From: Tubiluchus corallicola
Taxonomy: Eukaryota; Priapulida; Priapulimorpha; Priapulimorphida; Tubiluchidae
Assembly (NCBI GenBank): GCA_030141605.1
Contig: JAQGDQ010000199.1
Coordinates: forward strand, 357,783 to 402,782
Length of the DNA stretch: 45,000 nt
Direction of reading: 5' to 3'
Part shown: piece after piece, positions 34,406 through 45,000 of the stretch
Layout: every line of letters starts with the position of its first letter
Numbering within the stretch: the stretch's first letter is position 1
Made by a program: the position numbers and the translations under genes
The notes under the pieces: model-generated
What the model was told of the DNA's origin: nothing
Database searches by the model: none
Seen by the model: the letters and a program-made list of their open reading frames with translations, nothing else

Positions 34406-37294
34406 ATGAACCAGCCAACAACAGAACAAACTATTCGAGTGGCCAGCTACAATTGCAACTCTATTATGCATCCAGAATCTCAGTATGTTCTGCATGAACT
34501 ATGTAAAATTAGTGACGTAATTTGTCTTCAAGAGACAATGCTGCCTAAGCAAGAACTGGATTACCTGTCATACTTCCATCAAAATTTCTACGGTCGTGGT
34601 GTATCACCTACTGACCTATCTGCTGGAATGCCCGAGGGAAGGCCGCAAGGTGGACTGGGTATCTTGTGGAGGAAAGATCTTCCCGTGGACTGGAAAATAC
34701 TTATCAATGATAATCAGTATAGGATTATGGGTATATCTTTAATATTTCAAGATAAATTAATGCCTATAACAATTCTTAATGTCTACTTTCCCTATGAATC
34801 CGATGATAACAGAGATGAATTTAGACAATGTTTAGGTAACCTAAATTCCATTATAGAAGACACTGTCTCTAGTTACATTTATTGTATTGGTGATTTTAAT
34901 TCACATCCGTCTAGGCAAAATTTTACAGAATTAAATAATATTTGTAGCGTCAATAATTATGTGATATCCGATACTAGTAGGCTGCCCAACTCAACCTTTA
35001 CATTTGTTAGTGTAGCCCACAACACTACTACGTGGCTAGATCACGTGGTCAGTACTGAAGCTGCTGATACATTAATTAGATCAATTAGTGTAAATTATGA
35101 TCTTACTACTTCTGATCATATGCCTATGTTAATGAATATTAGTACGGAAAACATGATATCTGCCTCTAGTAATGACAATTTCATTACTGCTGCTGATGTC
35201 TGCGATGGCGCTGTGCTTTCTAAGTCCACTAAAAGTTTACCACGGCATCATGTAGATTGGGATAAAGCTAGCAGCAACCACCTGTTCGATTACACGTCAA
35301 TAACGCAAGATTTGTTGTCTAAACTTGCAGTACCGTATGACGCACTTCTTTGCGAAGATATACACTGCCACAACACCAATCATAAATTGCAGCTTACAGA
35401 ATACTATGACAATATAGTATGGACACTCAGTTATGCTGCAAATTGTACTATTCCAGGCAGCAAACAGCCCGACATTAAAAAGAAAATAATTCCTGGCTGG
35501 AATGAGCTTGTTGCTGATAAGCATAAGTTTCTGCGCCAATGCTACCGTAACTGGTACTTGAACGGCAAACCTCGTTCTGGGCATTTAGCCAATGTTGTGT
35601 TTCGTGCACGCGCACAATTTAAACAAGCTTTGCGCGAATGTAAGCGCCAGGAACAAAGCATTATTGCCGATAAAATTGCGTATAGACTTATGAACTGCAG
35701 CTCATATCAGTTCTGGGCTCAGATCAAAAAAGAAACTAATTCAAAAATGCCAGTTCCACCAAAAATTGGCGACGTAGTAGGCGAAAAGGCAATTTGTGAC
35801 ATGTGGGGTGATCATTATCAGAATCTTCTTAACTCTGTTGATAACAGCAATCTTGCCAATAAATTACATGGAGCACTATCTGGAAACGTCAATGAAATTA
35901 ACAAATTTACGGTAGTTGAGGTACAGCAAGCCATTAAAAAGCTAGCATTGAATAGGTCAGCTGGACCAGACAGTCTTAAGTCAGAGCATTTTAGATATGC
36001 CTCTCACGTGTTACCAGTTTTATTCGCATTGTTTTATAACTCTTGTATCACTCATTGTTTCTTACCAGACTCACTAATGTTATCAGTAATTGTGCCACTT
36101 ATTAAAGACAAAAATAGAGATATAACAGACAGAAATAACTTCAGACCCATCGCGTTATCTTCTGTTTCTAGTAAACTTTTAGAAATTGTTATATTGACTC
36201 GTTATGCCGATTGTTTACCTGCCACACCCAACCAGTTTGGTTATGTGGAGAACTTGGGTACTGAGTTATGCATTAACATGTTAAAAGAAATAGTAGACTA
36301 TTATATAGACCGCCAGAGTACTGTACATATAATGTTTTTAGACGCCTCCAAAGCCTTCGATAGAATTAATTATTTTAAACTGTTTTTAAAACTCATTGAA
36401 ACTGGGATTCCAAATATTGTTGTTCGTTTACTTGTTTTTTATTACACCCATCAAGACATGCTGGTGAGATGGGGCAATTATAACTCTGAGATTTTTAAAG
36501 TTGGCAATGGTGTACGACAGGGAGCAAAGATGTCCCCTCTACTGTTTAATTTCTACTTTAGAGAACTTAGTGAAAATCTAGCCTCTAGTAATCTTGGATG
36601 TCAAATTGCAGATATTTGTTACAATCATTTGACATATGCTGACGATATTTGCCTATTAAGTACCACGACAACTGCTCTGAAGAAATTATGTGATATATAT
36701 GTTGATTATGCAGCAAAATTTGATATTTTAATTAATGTTGACAAAACTAAGCTTCTGACAATAACGTCTTCCATTATGAGCAACTTTGAGTTCGGAACAG
36801 TTAAGTTAGCTGGATCGGTTATTGAGCCTTGTGATAATGAAAAATATCTTGGTCACATCATTTCTAGGGATAACAGAGACGATCTAGATATCATATGACA
36901 AGTAGGCATTTATTACTCTCGAGCAAATAAGCTATGCCGTAAATTTTACTATTGCACCAATGCTGTAAAAACACGTCTATTCAATACTTATTGTAATAGC
37001 TTCTACTGTATAGCCACCTGGCGGCATTTTCATAATTATAATCTGAACAAACTTAAGGTTGCTCATAATAAATCAATGCGAAAATTTTTCAATTACCAGT
37101 TCGATCACAGTGCCAGGGACATTTCTGTGACGCATAAATTAGTGTACTTTGATGTTATTTACAGGAAAAGCATTTACAGTCTGGATACTAGAATTTCAAA
37201 CAGTAAAAACTTGTTGTGTAGAACGATATTCGCTAGTGATGCTTTATTTACTTCCAGTATAAGAAAGATTTGGAGAATAAAATTGTATGCTTAA
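34406..37294 (+). pseudogene. LINE ORF2: AP endonuclease and reverse transcriptase, one premature stop
   Basis: Endonuclease: VASYNCNSI (about 12), ICLQETM (about 45), GDFNSHPSR (about 162), SDHMPM (about 236), with the Asn, Glu, Asp and His of APE-type nucleases. Reverse transcriptase: NRSAGPDSLKSEHF (about 516), NNFRPIALSSVSSKLLE (about 577), FLDASKAFDRIN (about 645), VRQGAKMSPLLFNFYF (about 703), catalytic YADD at 744-747. Residue 831 is TGA (36896-36898). Beyond it the same frame runs on for 131 codons with the typical LINE C-terminal RKFYYCTNAVKTRLFNTYC and NLNKLKVAHNKSMRKFF, stopping at 37292-37294. So the intact product would be about 962 residues. A TGA followed by caa is what CGA would become by CpG decay. 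No frameshift is seen. The truncated 830-residue product keeps both catalytic domains. Confidence 0.9.
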
Positions 37295-37480
37295 TTTTTT
37301 ACATATTCATTGATATAGTGATTGAAGCAATGCGAAATGTTATTATAATTATCATTATTATTTTTTTGTAATGTTGTTTTTGTGTTGTGTTTACATTGTG
37401 TGCTTTGTGTCGTTTATTTACTTGTATTTTTGTTGTATATATATGAACGAAAGTTTGAAATAAAGAAGTAAATCAAAAAT

Positions 37481-37481
<1 letters not shown>

Positions 37482-37563
<82 letters not shown>
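37482..37563. repeat. (TC)n microsatellite at the LINE 3' end
   Basis: About 80 bp of pure TC starting at the last bases of the LINE (aaataaaatc). Confidence 0.96.
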
Positions 37564-37567
<4 letters not shown>

Positions 37568-37569
37568 AG

Positions 37570-38125
37570 ATTTGCTGATAACAGGTGCACTTATTTATTA
37601 CTATTATGCCAGATGAACGTTCATGTTATAACAAGATTACATTTCCTAAATATAATAAGAATAACATTTACTTACATTTAGTTATTGCAATAATTAAGAA
37701 CATCCAACCACCGAAAAATACTGACGCGAGGCTTGAGTAGTTACTGGAAAAATATTTGCCTTTTTTCATGTTTTTACCATGCTCTTCTGTTAAGCTATAC
37801 GTACATATAACATATACTGTTCCACTTAAACCATTAGGAGGCCATGCTTATCCAAGGATTGCAACAGCTGCGAAAATAATTTCAATTCGCTTTTGTATGT
37901 ACACTTCCACCAATATGGTTACAGATGTGTCGTTGAACAGCATTGAATATAACTCGATTGCTGTACGTAACTATGCTTAAATGGCAGTAAAGCGTTGACA
38001 CTCTAAGGTTGGCAAGACTACAGAAATCGACTACACAGATGCACAGTAGGCATCCACTCACTTTGTAATTTTGGAATGCTCAATTCGTTATTTACAGATT
38101 ATTACCATTATATAGTAATACTCGA
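37570..38125. other. Intergenic, nothing recognised
   Basis: AT-rich sequence with short frames lacking any signature. Confidence 0.35.
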
Positions 38126-38590
38126 TATTTATTTATTTATTTTTATTTTTATTCTTTGTTCTTTATTTCAGCTTGTAGACATACTCTTAAGGCATAAATA
38201 TGACTATAATTACTAAAATAATTAATTATGAAAAACACAAGTTTACAATTACAATTTACAGAATAGATAAGAAGACAAATTAGTTAAACTATTTATAAAA
38301 ATGACATACATTAAAAGTACATTAAAATTTATACCATTGGGCAAAAATTTTGAAGCATATAAAAACATAACTATTGTATATTACACGTTTTAACAAACCA
38401 TTACGAGAGTTTAAAACACGACATCTAAGATTTAGCACACATTTACGCAAAATAACGTTAATATCATTTTCTACACAGATTGTAGAAGCTCGCATACCGT
38501 ATCTATATTTGAAGAATTTTACCGTAGCTGTGTGGTAAGCAGACTTTAGCTTATTAAAATTGTACAAGAAATATTTCTTTAGCAAGTAAT
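38126..38590 (-). pseudogene. LINE C-terminal fragment related to the full-length element
   Basis: Minus strand 38585-38322 reads YFLYNFNKLKSAYHTATVKF, then FKYRYGMRAS and LNSRNGLLKR, ending in a stop. It aligns with the C-terminus of the ORF2 at 37030-37294 (NLNKLKVAHNKSMRKFF...RISNSKNLL). The 3' UTR ends at AATAAAGAAC, followed by a (TAAA)-type tail (plus-strand ttatttatttattttta around 38130-38150). 5' truncated. Confidence 0.78.
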
Positions 38591-38639
38591 TTGCAGAGAC
38601 TACAAATACCTCCCTCTTATGCCCAACGTTTGCTAATAC

Positions 38640-39940
38640 AAAGCAAATAACGAATGCTGCTATCTATTGAGACTCTAGTTATAACATGCCCATTTGCTTG
38701 TCCAGCGTTTTTTCAGTTATTTAGAGTTACAGCAAAACTAACCGTTCAAAATTTGTTATCTGGGCCTCTTCTCTTCTCCTTTCTGTAGTACCTAGGTACT
38801 CATTAAGGCTCATTGCTCCAGATCAATGCCCCTTCAAAAGGCAGGTCCGGGAGGGCTCTTGGTGGTGCGTATGCCACAAGCATGTCGCCCCGGTAGTTTT
38901 GCCCTGCCTATCCCTATTGTAAATTTATCGTTGTTTATGTATTGAGCAGGTCTGATAATTACTTGTCGTGTATTAGAAACATTATTAAACTACTTTATAC
39001 GGTGTCATTATTAATTAAATCTATTTGCATGGCGTTTATATTCACGCAGGTTGCGCAACTGCTTGTCATTGTAATACCTTGCACCTGTTCGTTACGTGGC
39101 ATTTATATAAAATCTGAGCTCAGTAAGTGCCTGTGGTGTGTTATAAAATGTGCCCTGTGTGTGCCTACATAGGTATACACATTTTCCGAGGAGAGTAAGA
39201 ATGTTTTCTAAGATGTGACGCCCCTCATTTTCCTGTGACGTCCTAGGCTGTAGCTTAGTCTAATAATCATGTTATTGTCATTTCTTCTCATCCTATCTAA
39301 ATAATTTATAATAATAGAGAAGATTGTTTAAGTTACGGTAACAGTTACGCTACTATTCATAATTTTCACTTTTGTCTGTTTTTAATTTTTGCAAAACTTA
39401 GTCAAGTCACACAAAACAACAGAAACACAAAGGTTATACGGTTTCAAAAGACAATGATTTTTCAATGACAATGACAAAAGACAAAGACAAAGACAAAAGA
39501 CCATAAAATAATATATTTTTAAGAAAAAATACACTGCATGATTCATTGCATTAATTTTTTTCTTTTGAAGGGGTTCTTGCTCCAGACAACATATAAATAT
39601 CAACAGAAATAGGTTTTTCTTGGCACGTAAGAAGTACTTTCACATTAGAAGTTGACAAGACAAGTGTACACGTAAAATTCTCTTCAAGAACGTTATTATA
39701 CTGCTACGCAACTCTGAAACTGTGAACTATTGAAAAATCTTTTCTTCCAAAATCACTGGTAAACTGTACGTAATAGCAGGAATTATTTTGATCTTAAATG
39801 AAAAAACAATCATTGAACAATATTCATTGTATTTTAGCATACCCTTAAAAATGTTGAAATAATTTCAGGGCCTGTTTCAGGGGGGAAGTGGGGATACTTC
39901 CCCGGGGCCTCACCCTCCAGGGAGGCTTCGCCCCGAGGTA
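38640..39940. other. Intergenic, with a GC-rich patch and a GC-rich hairpin
   Basis: Positions 38800-38915 are GC-rich (ccccttcaaaaggcaggtcc, cgtatgccacaagcatgtcg) and look like part of an unclassified element. Positions 39460-39500 are a short (acaaag)n-like run. At 39880-39905 ggggaagt and acttcccc form a hairpin inside a GC-rich stretch just ahead of the hAT fragment, perhaps part of it. Confidence 0.4.
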
Positions 39941-40049
39941 ACTTTTTTTGCTTTATGCGAACATACTGCCTCCTCTCTCCCTCTCTCTCTCTCTCTCTTG
40001 CCGCACGCGCGCCGTTTGCCTTGTACGTGTTAACGTGTTTTATGTGATT

Positions 40050-40568
40050 TTAGATTCAGTTTTAAGTGGCCTATCGCGGCGGTTTCAAGCTTTAGATCAA
40101 ATTTGTGAGACGTTCGGTTTTTTGTGGAAATTTCATATTCTTGAGGAGAGCGATCTCAGAACCATTGCCACAAATTTCCAAAAAAAGTATTCAAAACATG
40201 TGTCTAGAGATGTTGTAGATGAAACATGCTTTTTGAATCGTATTTTTGCCGAGAATTTTAAAGATTGTACGATGCCAAAAAAATTGGTGGACCGAATTAT
40301 TGCAGTGAAACTAGTCGAAGTCTATCCAAATATTATCGTCGCACTTTGCATTTTCTTATCAATGCCAGCTTCCATTTCGTCCGGTGAACACTCTTTCAGT
40401 GCGTTAAAAAATATCAAAACCGACAATCGTTCGACGATGACCCAGGATCGGTTAAACGGTCTGTCATTTATTCGAATGAATGTGGATGTAGCAAAATGCC
40501 TGGATTTTAACAAGTTAATTGATAACTTTGCGAAACAAAAAGTCAGAAGATGCCTAGTACGGAAGTGA
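40050..40568 (+). pseudogene. hAT-type transposase C-terminal fragment (ZMYM1/DUF4371-like)
   Basis: From about 40055 the frame reads SVLSGLSRRFQALDQICETF, then GFLWKF, VDETCFLNRIF, VYPNIIVALCIFLSMPASIS, SGEHSFSALKNIKT, NRSTMTQDRLNGLSFIRMN, and stops at 40566-40568. PNIxxALxIFLxxPxSxxSxExSFSxLKxIKxxxRSTMxQxRLxxL is the hAT dimerisation region. The family's zinc finger and catalytic N-terminal two thirds are missing, and the 5' part of the frame (a (CT)n patch at 39970-39998) is unrelated. A broken transposon remnant. Dispersed retroposon A begins right after it. Confidence 0.85.
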
Positions 40569-40582
40569 GAGTACGGTCTTTT

Positions 40583-40855
40583 GTTTTTGTTGGCATCCTT
40601 CTGTCTCGGAAGACGTGTGCGCCAAGAGAGTCAGTTATTGATCACATCGATGGAGCTGCAGCGTCAACTGTGGCTGAGCAGTCCGATCCTTGAACGTCTC
40701 CAGGGCGCACGCCTGGGCAACGTGTATGGAGATTCTGAGTTGCCCAGGCAACAGGAACCCCTTCTCTTCCTCCCTGGTGTAGTCCAAAGGAAAGCAGAGC
40801 GATACGTTTGCCACCAGGTTGGCTGCAGGAGCTGCCGGAGTCAGTGAACATGCTG
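40583..40855 (+). mobile_element. Dispersed retroposon A, copy 2
   Basis: Highly similar to 18091-18364, starting gttggcatccttctg and including cgtctccagggcgcacgcct and gttggctgcaggagctgccg. It contains a short frame ending RYVCHQVGCRSCRSQ. Similarity stops at the 3' end of copy 1, but here GC-rich sequence continues to about 41020 (ggtccgccttcggggcccca, ctcctccgccctctagccgt), so copy 1 may be a shorter form. No target-site duplication was found here. Confidence 0.72.
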
Positions 40856-41703
40856 CAGTGGTCCGCCTTCGGGGCCCCACTCCTGATTTAGAAGGTTTAC
40901 TCCTCTACACATGGCGGTTGGGTCACTTGACCTCCTCCGCCCTCTAGCCGTTGGCTGCTTGTGCAGCTCCTCCGCCTAGTATCGAGATACAGTGTGGGCA
41001 TTCCGCATCCCGAGTACGGTATTACATATTGCAAATATGTTGTTTTTGATTTGACTATTTGACAAGTATTAAGGACTGGTCTTGAGAATAAAGCAGTTTT
41101 TCTTTTAATTGTTCTTTCCTTTAACAACTGTATGACTCCAAATTTTCTCTTCGAAAATGAAATTACTACATAAACTACAAAGTGCATGAAATGCTTTGCT
41201 TGAAAGAGGAAAAGAAATTTAAATCATTGTATCTCCCGCCAAACGAACCTGGCTGCAGGCATAATTGAAAAAAATGACATAAGATGGAGGACAGCACGAA
41301 AGCACACACAACAAAGCTTCTGCAGTTCACTATATTCTGTTCACCGTAAAGAAACAGAAATTCTGTATGTATTGCCAGTTAACAACTGGTTTAAAATATT
41401 TTGTGTTTTGTTACTTTAATTGAATATGGTAAATAAATAAATAACTTAAATTAAATTCAGACTGACTTGAATATTTCTGCTTGATTACCTGACTTTCTTT
41501 CCTAGTCAAAATTATGACTTTTCGTGTGACTTTTTTCTTGTGACTTTATCACCCGTCACCCAGTACATCATGGGGTCTTTTTGTCATTTACTATGTATTG
41601 TATTTAATGTATAATGTGTATAGTGTGTAATATATTCAATTTAAATTTATGAAATGCATTATTGTAATTAAAATTTCACTTGTGTTTCATCTTAAATGTA
41701 ATT
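40856..41703. other. GC-rich continuation of repeat A, then unrecognised intergenic sequence
   Basis: Positions 40856-41020 are likely 3' sequence of the long form of retroposon A. The remainder is AT-rich with no supported gene. Confidence 0.4.
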
Positions 41704-41939
41704 CTATTTTACTCTAACAACAATATTGCTAACAACAGTTTCCTTTATTCCTTGTAACATAATGTGTATTTTGCCATTCCTGATGTACAATTTTAAAGCA
41801 TCACAGAATTTTATTATTATTAAATGAAACATTTTGTGTAGAAAAAGCAAGCCAGTTGCCTGTACTGCAGTGTCCTTACTAAGTGTGACTAGGTGAGTAC
41901 TGAGATGTGAAAACACTTGCCTGTCTGCCAGCTGAATCC

Positions 41940-42055
41940 TTAAAGCACAAGAAAGCCCTCCACTTACATAAAGTTTAAAACGTTCCTCTTGAAATTTCGT
42001 ATCACTTACGTACTGCCTTTTTGCATACAGGACTTGCGTAGGCAGTAACACTGTA
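41940..42055 (-). repeat. Dispersed repeat B, minus-strand copy
   Basis: Reverse complement matches 15549-15662 over about 115 bp. Here the repeat sits inside a longer minus-strand open frame (41704-42063) of 119 codons that I do not recognise. The other copy is not open, so coding is doubtful. Confidence 0.72.
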
Positions 42056-42069
42056 TAAAACATGTAGAT

Positions 42070-43079
42070 TTAAACTCCCGCAAGGACCGCTAGACGCAGC
42101 CATTTTGGCGATAAGTCATTTGAAAGAAGTTAAAATAACATTGTGTAAAGTTTGAAAAAAATAATCAGTGCATTTGTAGCGCACACGTCAATAACTAAGT
42201 AAAATTTTAAATTTCAGTCAATAATCTTGTCAATAAGATTAAAAATACTTTTTGGCCAGTGTATGGTGCACCCTGGAGGGTGAGTCTGTGACATTTTACC
42301 AATTAGTGAAAACATTTTAAATAAATAATCATTTTCTTTTCCAGTTACATAAGTCTTTCAAGCAGGTAAGCGAAATGCTAAGTAACACAACTTTGCATTT
42401 TCGGACATAGTTTAAAGGTATCCTTTTGATTTACGTTGTGCGTATATGACGTCATGTAATAGCGCCGTCGGAACAGTATTGTGAGAGATTTAACATGAAA
42501 ACAAATAAAACTTCCTTTTAACGCGAGTACGCTACATGCATAAAATTGCTCTAAAGTAATATAATTTTTTAAGGCGATTTTGCTGAAACCTACTTTTCTT
42601 GTTCTATAATGCAATTTACGTAGGAGAGAATTTACACTTGGTAATCAATCCTGACATGGCTTGAAAAGCTTCCCGAGGACAGAACCATTGCAGTGCAGAG
42701 GGGTGGGGCAAAGCTGAGTGAGGATTTGAAAGTTTCTTTCAACAGTAAAATTTTTGTTTGCATTCATAATTACATAAGGTGTACTAAACGTTTTAACGTT
42801 CCCGTTTATGTGTTAATAGGAAATTTTAAGACAGTTTTTGCTATTATTTAATTGTTATATTATTCATTATGTCAGGTCTGCTAAGTTTGTATGCATATGT
42901 CTTTGTTTATATGTATTTGTATGTATGTATATCTATTTGAGTTCATTAGTATTTATATTGTTTTATATATTCTGTACTTCTGCTTGTACATAGTGAGGAT
43001 TCATGTATCAATTTTAAAAACTGCCTATTTTGAAATATATAAACTGTGTTTAAAGTAAATGATTGCGTTAATTCAAGCA

Positions 43080-43080
<1 letters not shown>
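42070..43080. other. Intergenic, nothing recognised
   Basis: AT-rich. Contains ccctggagggtgagtctgtg near 42271, and (tatgtat) irregular repeats at 42890-42930. No gene supported. Confidence 0.35.
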
Positions 43081-43506
<426 letters not shown>

Positions 43507-43529
43507 TTTATACCTGCATACTAACTAAC

Positions 43530-44340
43530 GGCGCGTTCAGACTAAAGAGTCTTCTTTTGAGTGTTCTCTCTGAGAGTGAACTCGCAAGTGTGAACGGCTT
43601 TGTGAGTTCTATCCACAGATTACTGCAAACTCTCCGAGAGTTGACGAGGGTTCTCTCTGAGTGTAAACTCGCAAGTGTGAACAGCTTTGTGAGTTCTATC
43701 CGCAGATTATTGTCAACTCTCCCAGAATTGCCGCGAGTTCTCTCTGAGAGTGAACTCGCAAGTGTGAACGGCTTTGTGAGTTCTATCCGCAGATTATTGT
43801 CAACTCTCCCAGAATTGCCGCGAGTTCTCTCTGAGAGTGAACTCGCAAGTGTGAACGGCTTTGTGAGTTCTATCCGCAGATTACTGCAAACTCTCCGAGA
43901 GTTGCCGCGAGTTCTCTCTGAGAGTGAACTCGCAAGTGTGAACGGCTTTGTGAGTTCTATCCGCAGATTACTGCAAACTCTCCGAGAGTTGCCGCGAGTT
44001 CTCTCTGAGAGTGAACTCGCAAGTGTGAACGGCTTATGAGTTCTATCCGCAGATTACTGCAAACTCTCCGAGAGTTGCCGCGAGTTCTCTCTGAGAGTGA
44101 ACTCGCAAGTGTGAACGGCTTATGAGTTCTATCCGCAGATTACTGCAAACTCTCCGAGAGTTGCCGCGAGTTCTCTCTGAGAGTGAACTCGCAAGTGTGA
44201 ACGGCTTATGAGTTCTATCCGCAGATTACTGCAAACTCTCTTCTGCGAGTTTGAACGCAGGTGTGAACGGTTTTCACTTGTTCTCTTTAAGTATCTTGCA
44301 GACGAGCTCCATTCATTGAGAGAAAACTCTCCAGCCTAAG
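43530..44340. repeat. 87-bp minisatellite with internal palindromes, eight to nine copies
   Basis: Units of 87 bp (later ones 84-85 bp, lacking a few bases at ggctt-at) run from about 43557 to 44290. Each unit has two near-palindromes: gagttctctctgagagtgaa with ctc, and aactctccgagagtt. Five units are open for 160 codons on the plus strand because 87 is divisible by three. The frame breaks as soon as units shorten, which argues against coding. Flanks carry gcgcgttcagact and gtgtgaacgg, like transposon ends. Confidence 0.9.
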
Positions 44341-44507
44341 GGCGCAGTAAAGTCGTAATTCGAAAACTGAGTTGTGCAAAGAAACGTATAAATAGACGTG
44401 TTAGATGTGCACAACAGTTAGATGTGTTATTAACCAGAACGTTTCAATATAAAAGCTAAGGTGACAAACAGATACAACCACAAAGGACTGATGGTTTCTT
44501 TAACTGA

Positions 44508-45000
44508 CTAGCAGTGTAATAACGTTCTGCGGTCCATTTTATATAATTCAGCTAACCTATGCGGTGAATAGCCAAAAACGTCAAAATCTTTCTTAAAAAT
44601 AGCAGTTAACTCTGCAAAAACATCAGGTGTCAACTGGCAATAATATTTCTTTAAAAGCGCGCTAGTGGTATTCTGTTTTTGCATGATATAGCCTGTTTCG
44701 GCTTTTGTTGGAAAAGTAATGTTAGGATTCACATTTAACTTCTTTAGTACATAAGCTGCTTCTCTTTCGATATATTCGTATTTACCGATAAAATCATACT
44801 TTATGCCGCACACGTTACACAAATCAAAGATAGGCGTCCAATGCATATCAGTCGGTGACGAAGACTTGTGTTCCTCTATTATATACATGACAAACTCTAG
44901 AAATGTTGGTGGCTGGGCATCGTAATTGACCATGGCTTCTTTATTGCTGCTAAACGTTCCTCTTTTTCGCAATATTTTCAATCCCACAGAACGTCGATAA
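44508..45000 (-). CDS. HNK-1-family carbohydrate sulfotransferase, paralogue, cut by the window end
   Basis: The minus-strand frame enters at 45000 (YRRSVGLKILRKRGTF) and ends at the stop at 44508. It aligns without gaps to the C-terminal half of the 29412-30326 product: PPTFLEFV, HWTPIFDLCNVCGIKYDF, GKYEYIEREAAYVLKKL, TSALLKKYY and IFKKDFDVFGYSPH. The PAPS-binding blocks lie beyond the window edge. The C-terminal tail differs after FGY. Same orientation and close similarity point to tandem gene duplication. Confidence 0.9.
   Translation of the reverse strand, partial: YRRSVGLKILRKRGTFSSNKEAMVNYDAQPPTFLEFVMYIIEEHKSSSPTDMHWTPIFDLCNVCGIKYDFIGKYEYIEREAAYVLKKLNVNPNITFPTKAETGYIMQKQNTTSALLKKYYCQLTPDVFAELTAIFKKDFDVFGYSPHRLAELYKMDRRTLLHC

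Noticed and set aside
41704-42063. 119-codon minus-strand frame as a gene
   Set aside because: No recognisable domain, and part of it is dispersed repeat B whose other copy is not open.
43557-44039. 160-codon frame across the 87-bp array
   Set aside because: Follows unit length. Breaks where units shorten. Noted as a repeat.

Overview
This is a stretch of animal nuclear genome: AT-rich, intron-rich, crowded with microsatellites and relics of non-LTR retrotransposons. It carries a receptor guanylyl cyclase and HNK-1-family sulfotransferases, which are metazoan families. The repeat style suggests an invertebrate, probably marine, but I cannot name the species or phylum.

Layout. Positions 146-24013 (+) hold 18 phase-compatible coding exons (2217 bp, 739 codons) of a membrane receptor guanylyl cyclase of the natriuretic-peptide-receptor type. 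The exons run from the distal half of the extracellular ligand-binding domain through one transmembrane segment, the kinase-homology domain, the coiled-coil linker and the cyclase domain. The 5' end lies outside the window. A possible terminal exon (24707-24924) carries a 24-bp coding minisatellite, but its splice junction does not resolve. The introns hold LINE remnants, tRNA-like SINEs, a solo-LTR-like element with 17-bp flanking direct repeats, a foldback-like element, a palindromic MITE-like hairpin, a 5'-truncated LINE with a 16-bp target-site duplication, and a short retroposon with a 13-bp duplication.

Positions 25000-29400 look non-coding, with a 10-copy 78-bp minisatellite and an (AAT)n tract. 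On the minus strand, 29412-30326 is the catalytic exon of a carbohydrate sulfotransferase. A close paralogue enters at 44508 and runs off the right edge. A lone glycosyltransferase-like exon lies at 30951-31092 (-).

Positions 32780-37481 (+) are a nearly intact two-ORF non-LTR retrotransposon, broken by one in-frame TGA and bordered on both sides by (TC)n. Further right are a minus-strand relic of a related LINE (38130-38590), a hAT transposase C-terminal fragment (about 40055-40568), a second copy of the dispersed retroposon, another LINE 3' end (43080-43506), and an 87-bp minisatellite with internal palindromes (43557-44290).

The host genes point to cGMP signalling and to sulfation of glycans. 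Nothing in the sequence links them functionally. Most of the unusual content is mobile-element biology: how elements inserted, and how retroposon 3' tails seem to seed microsatellites.
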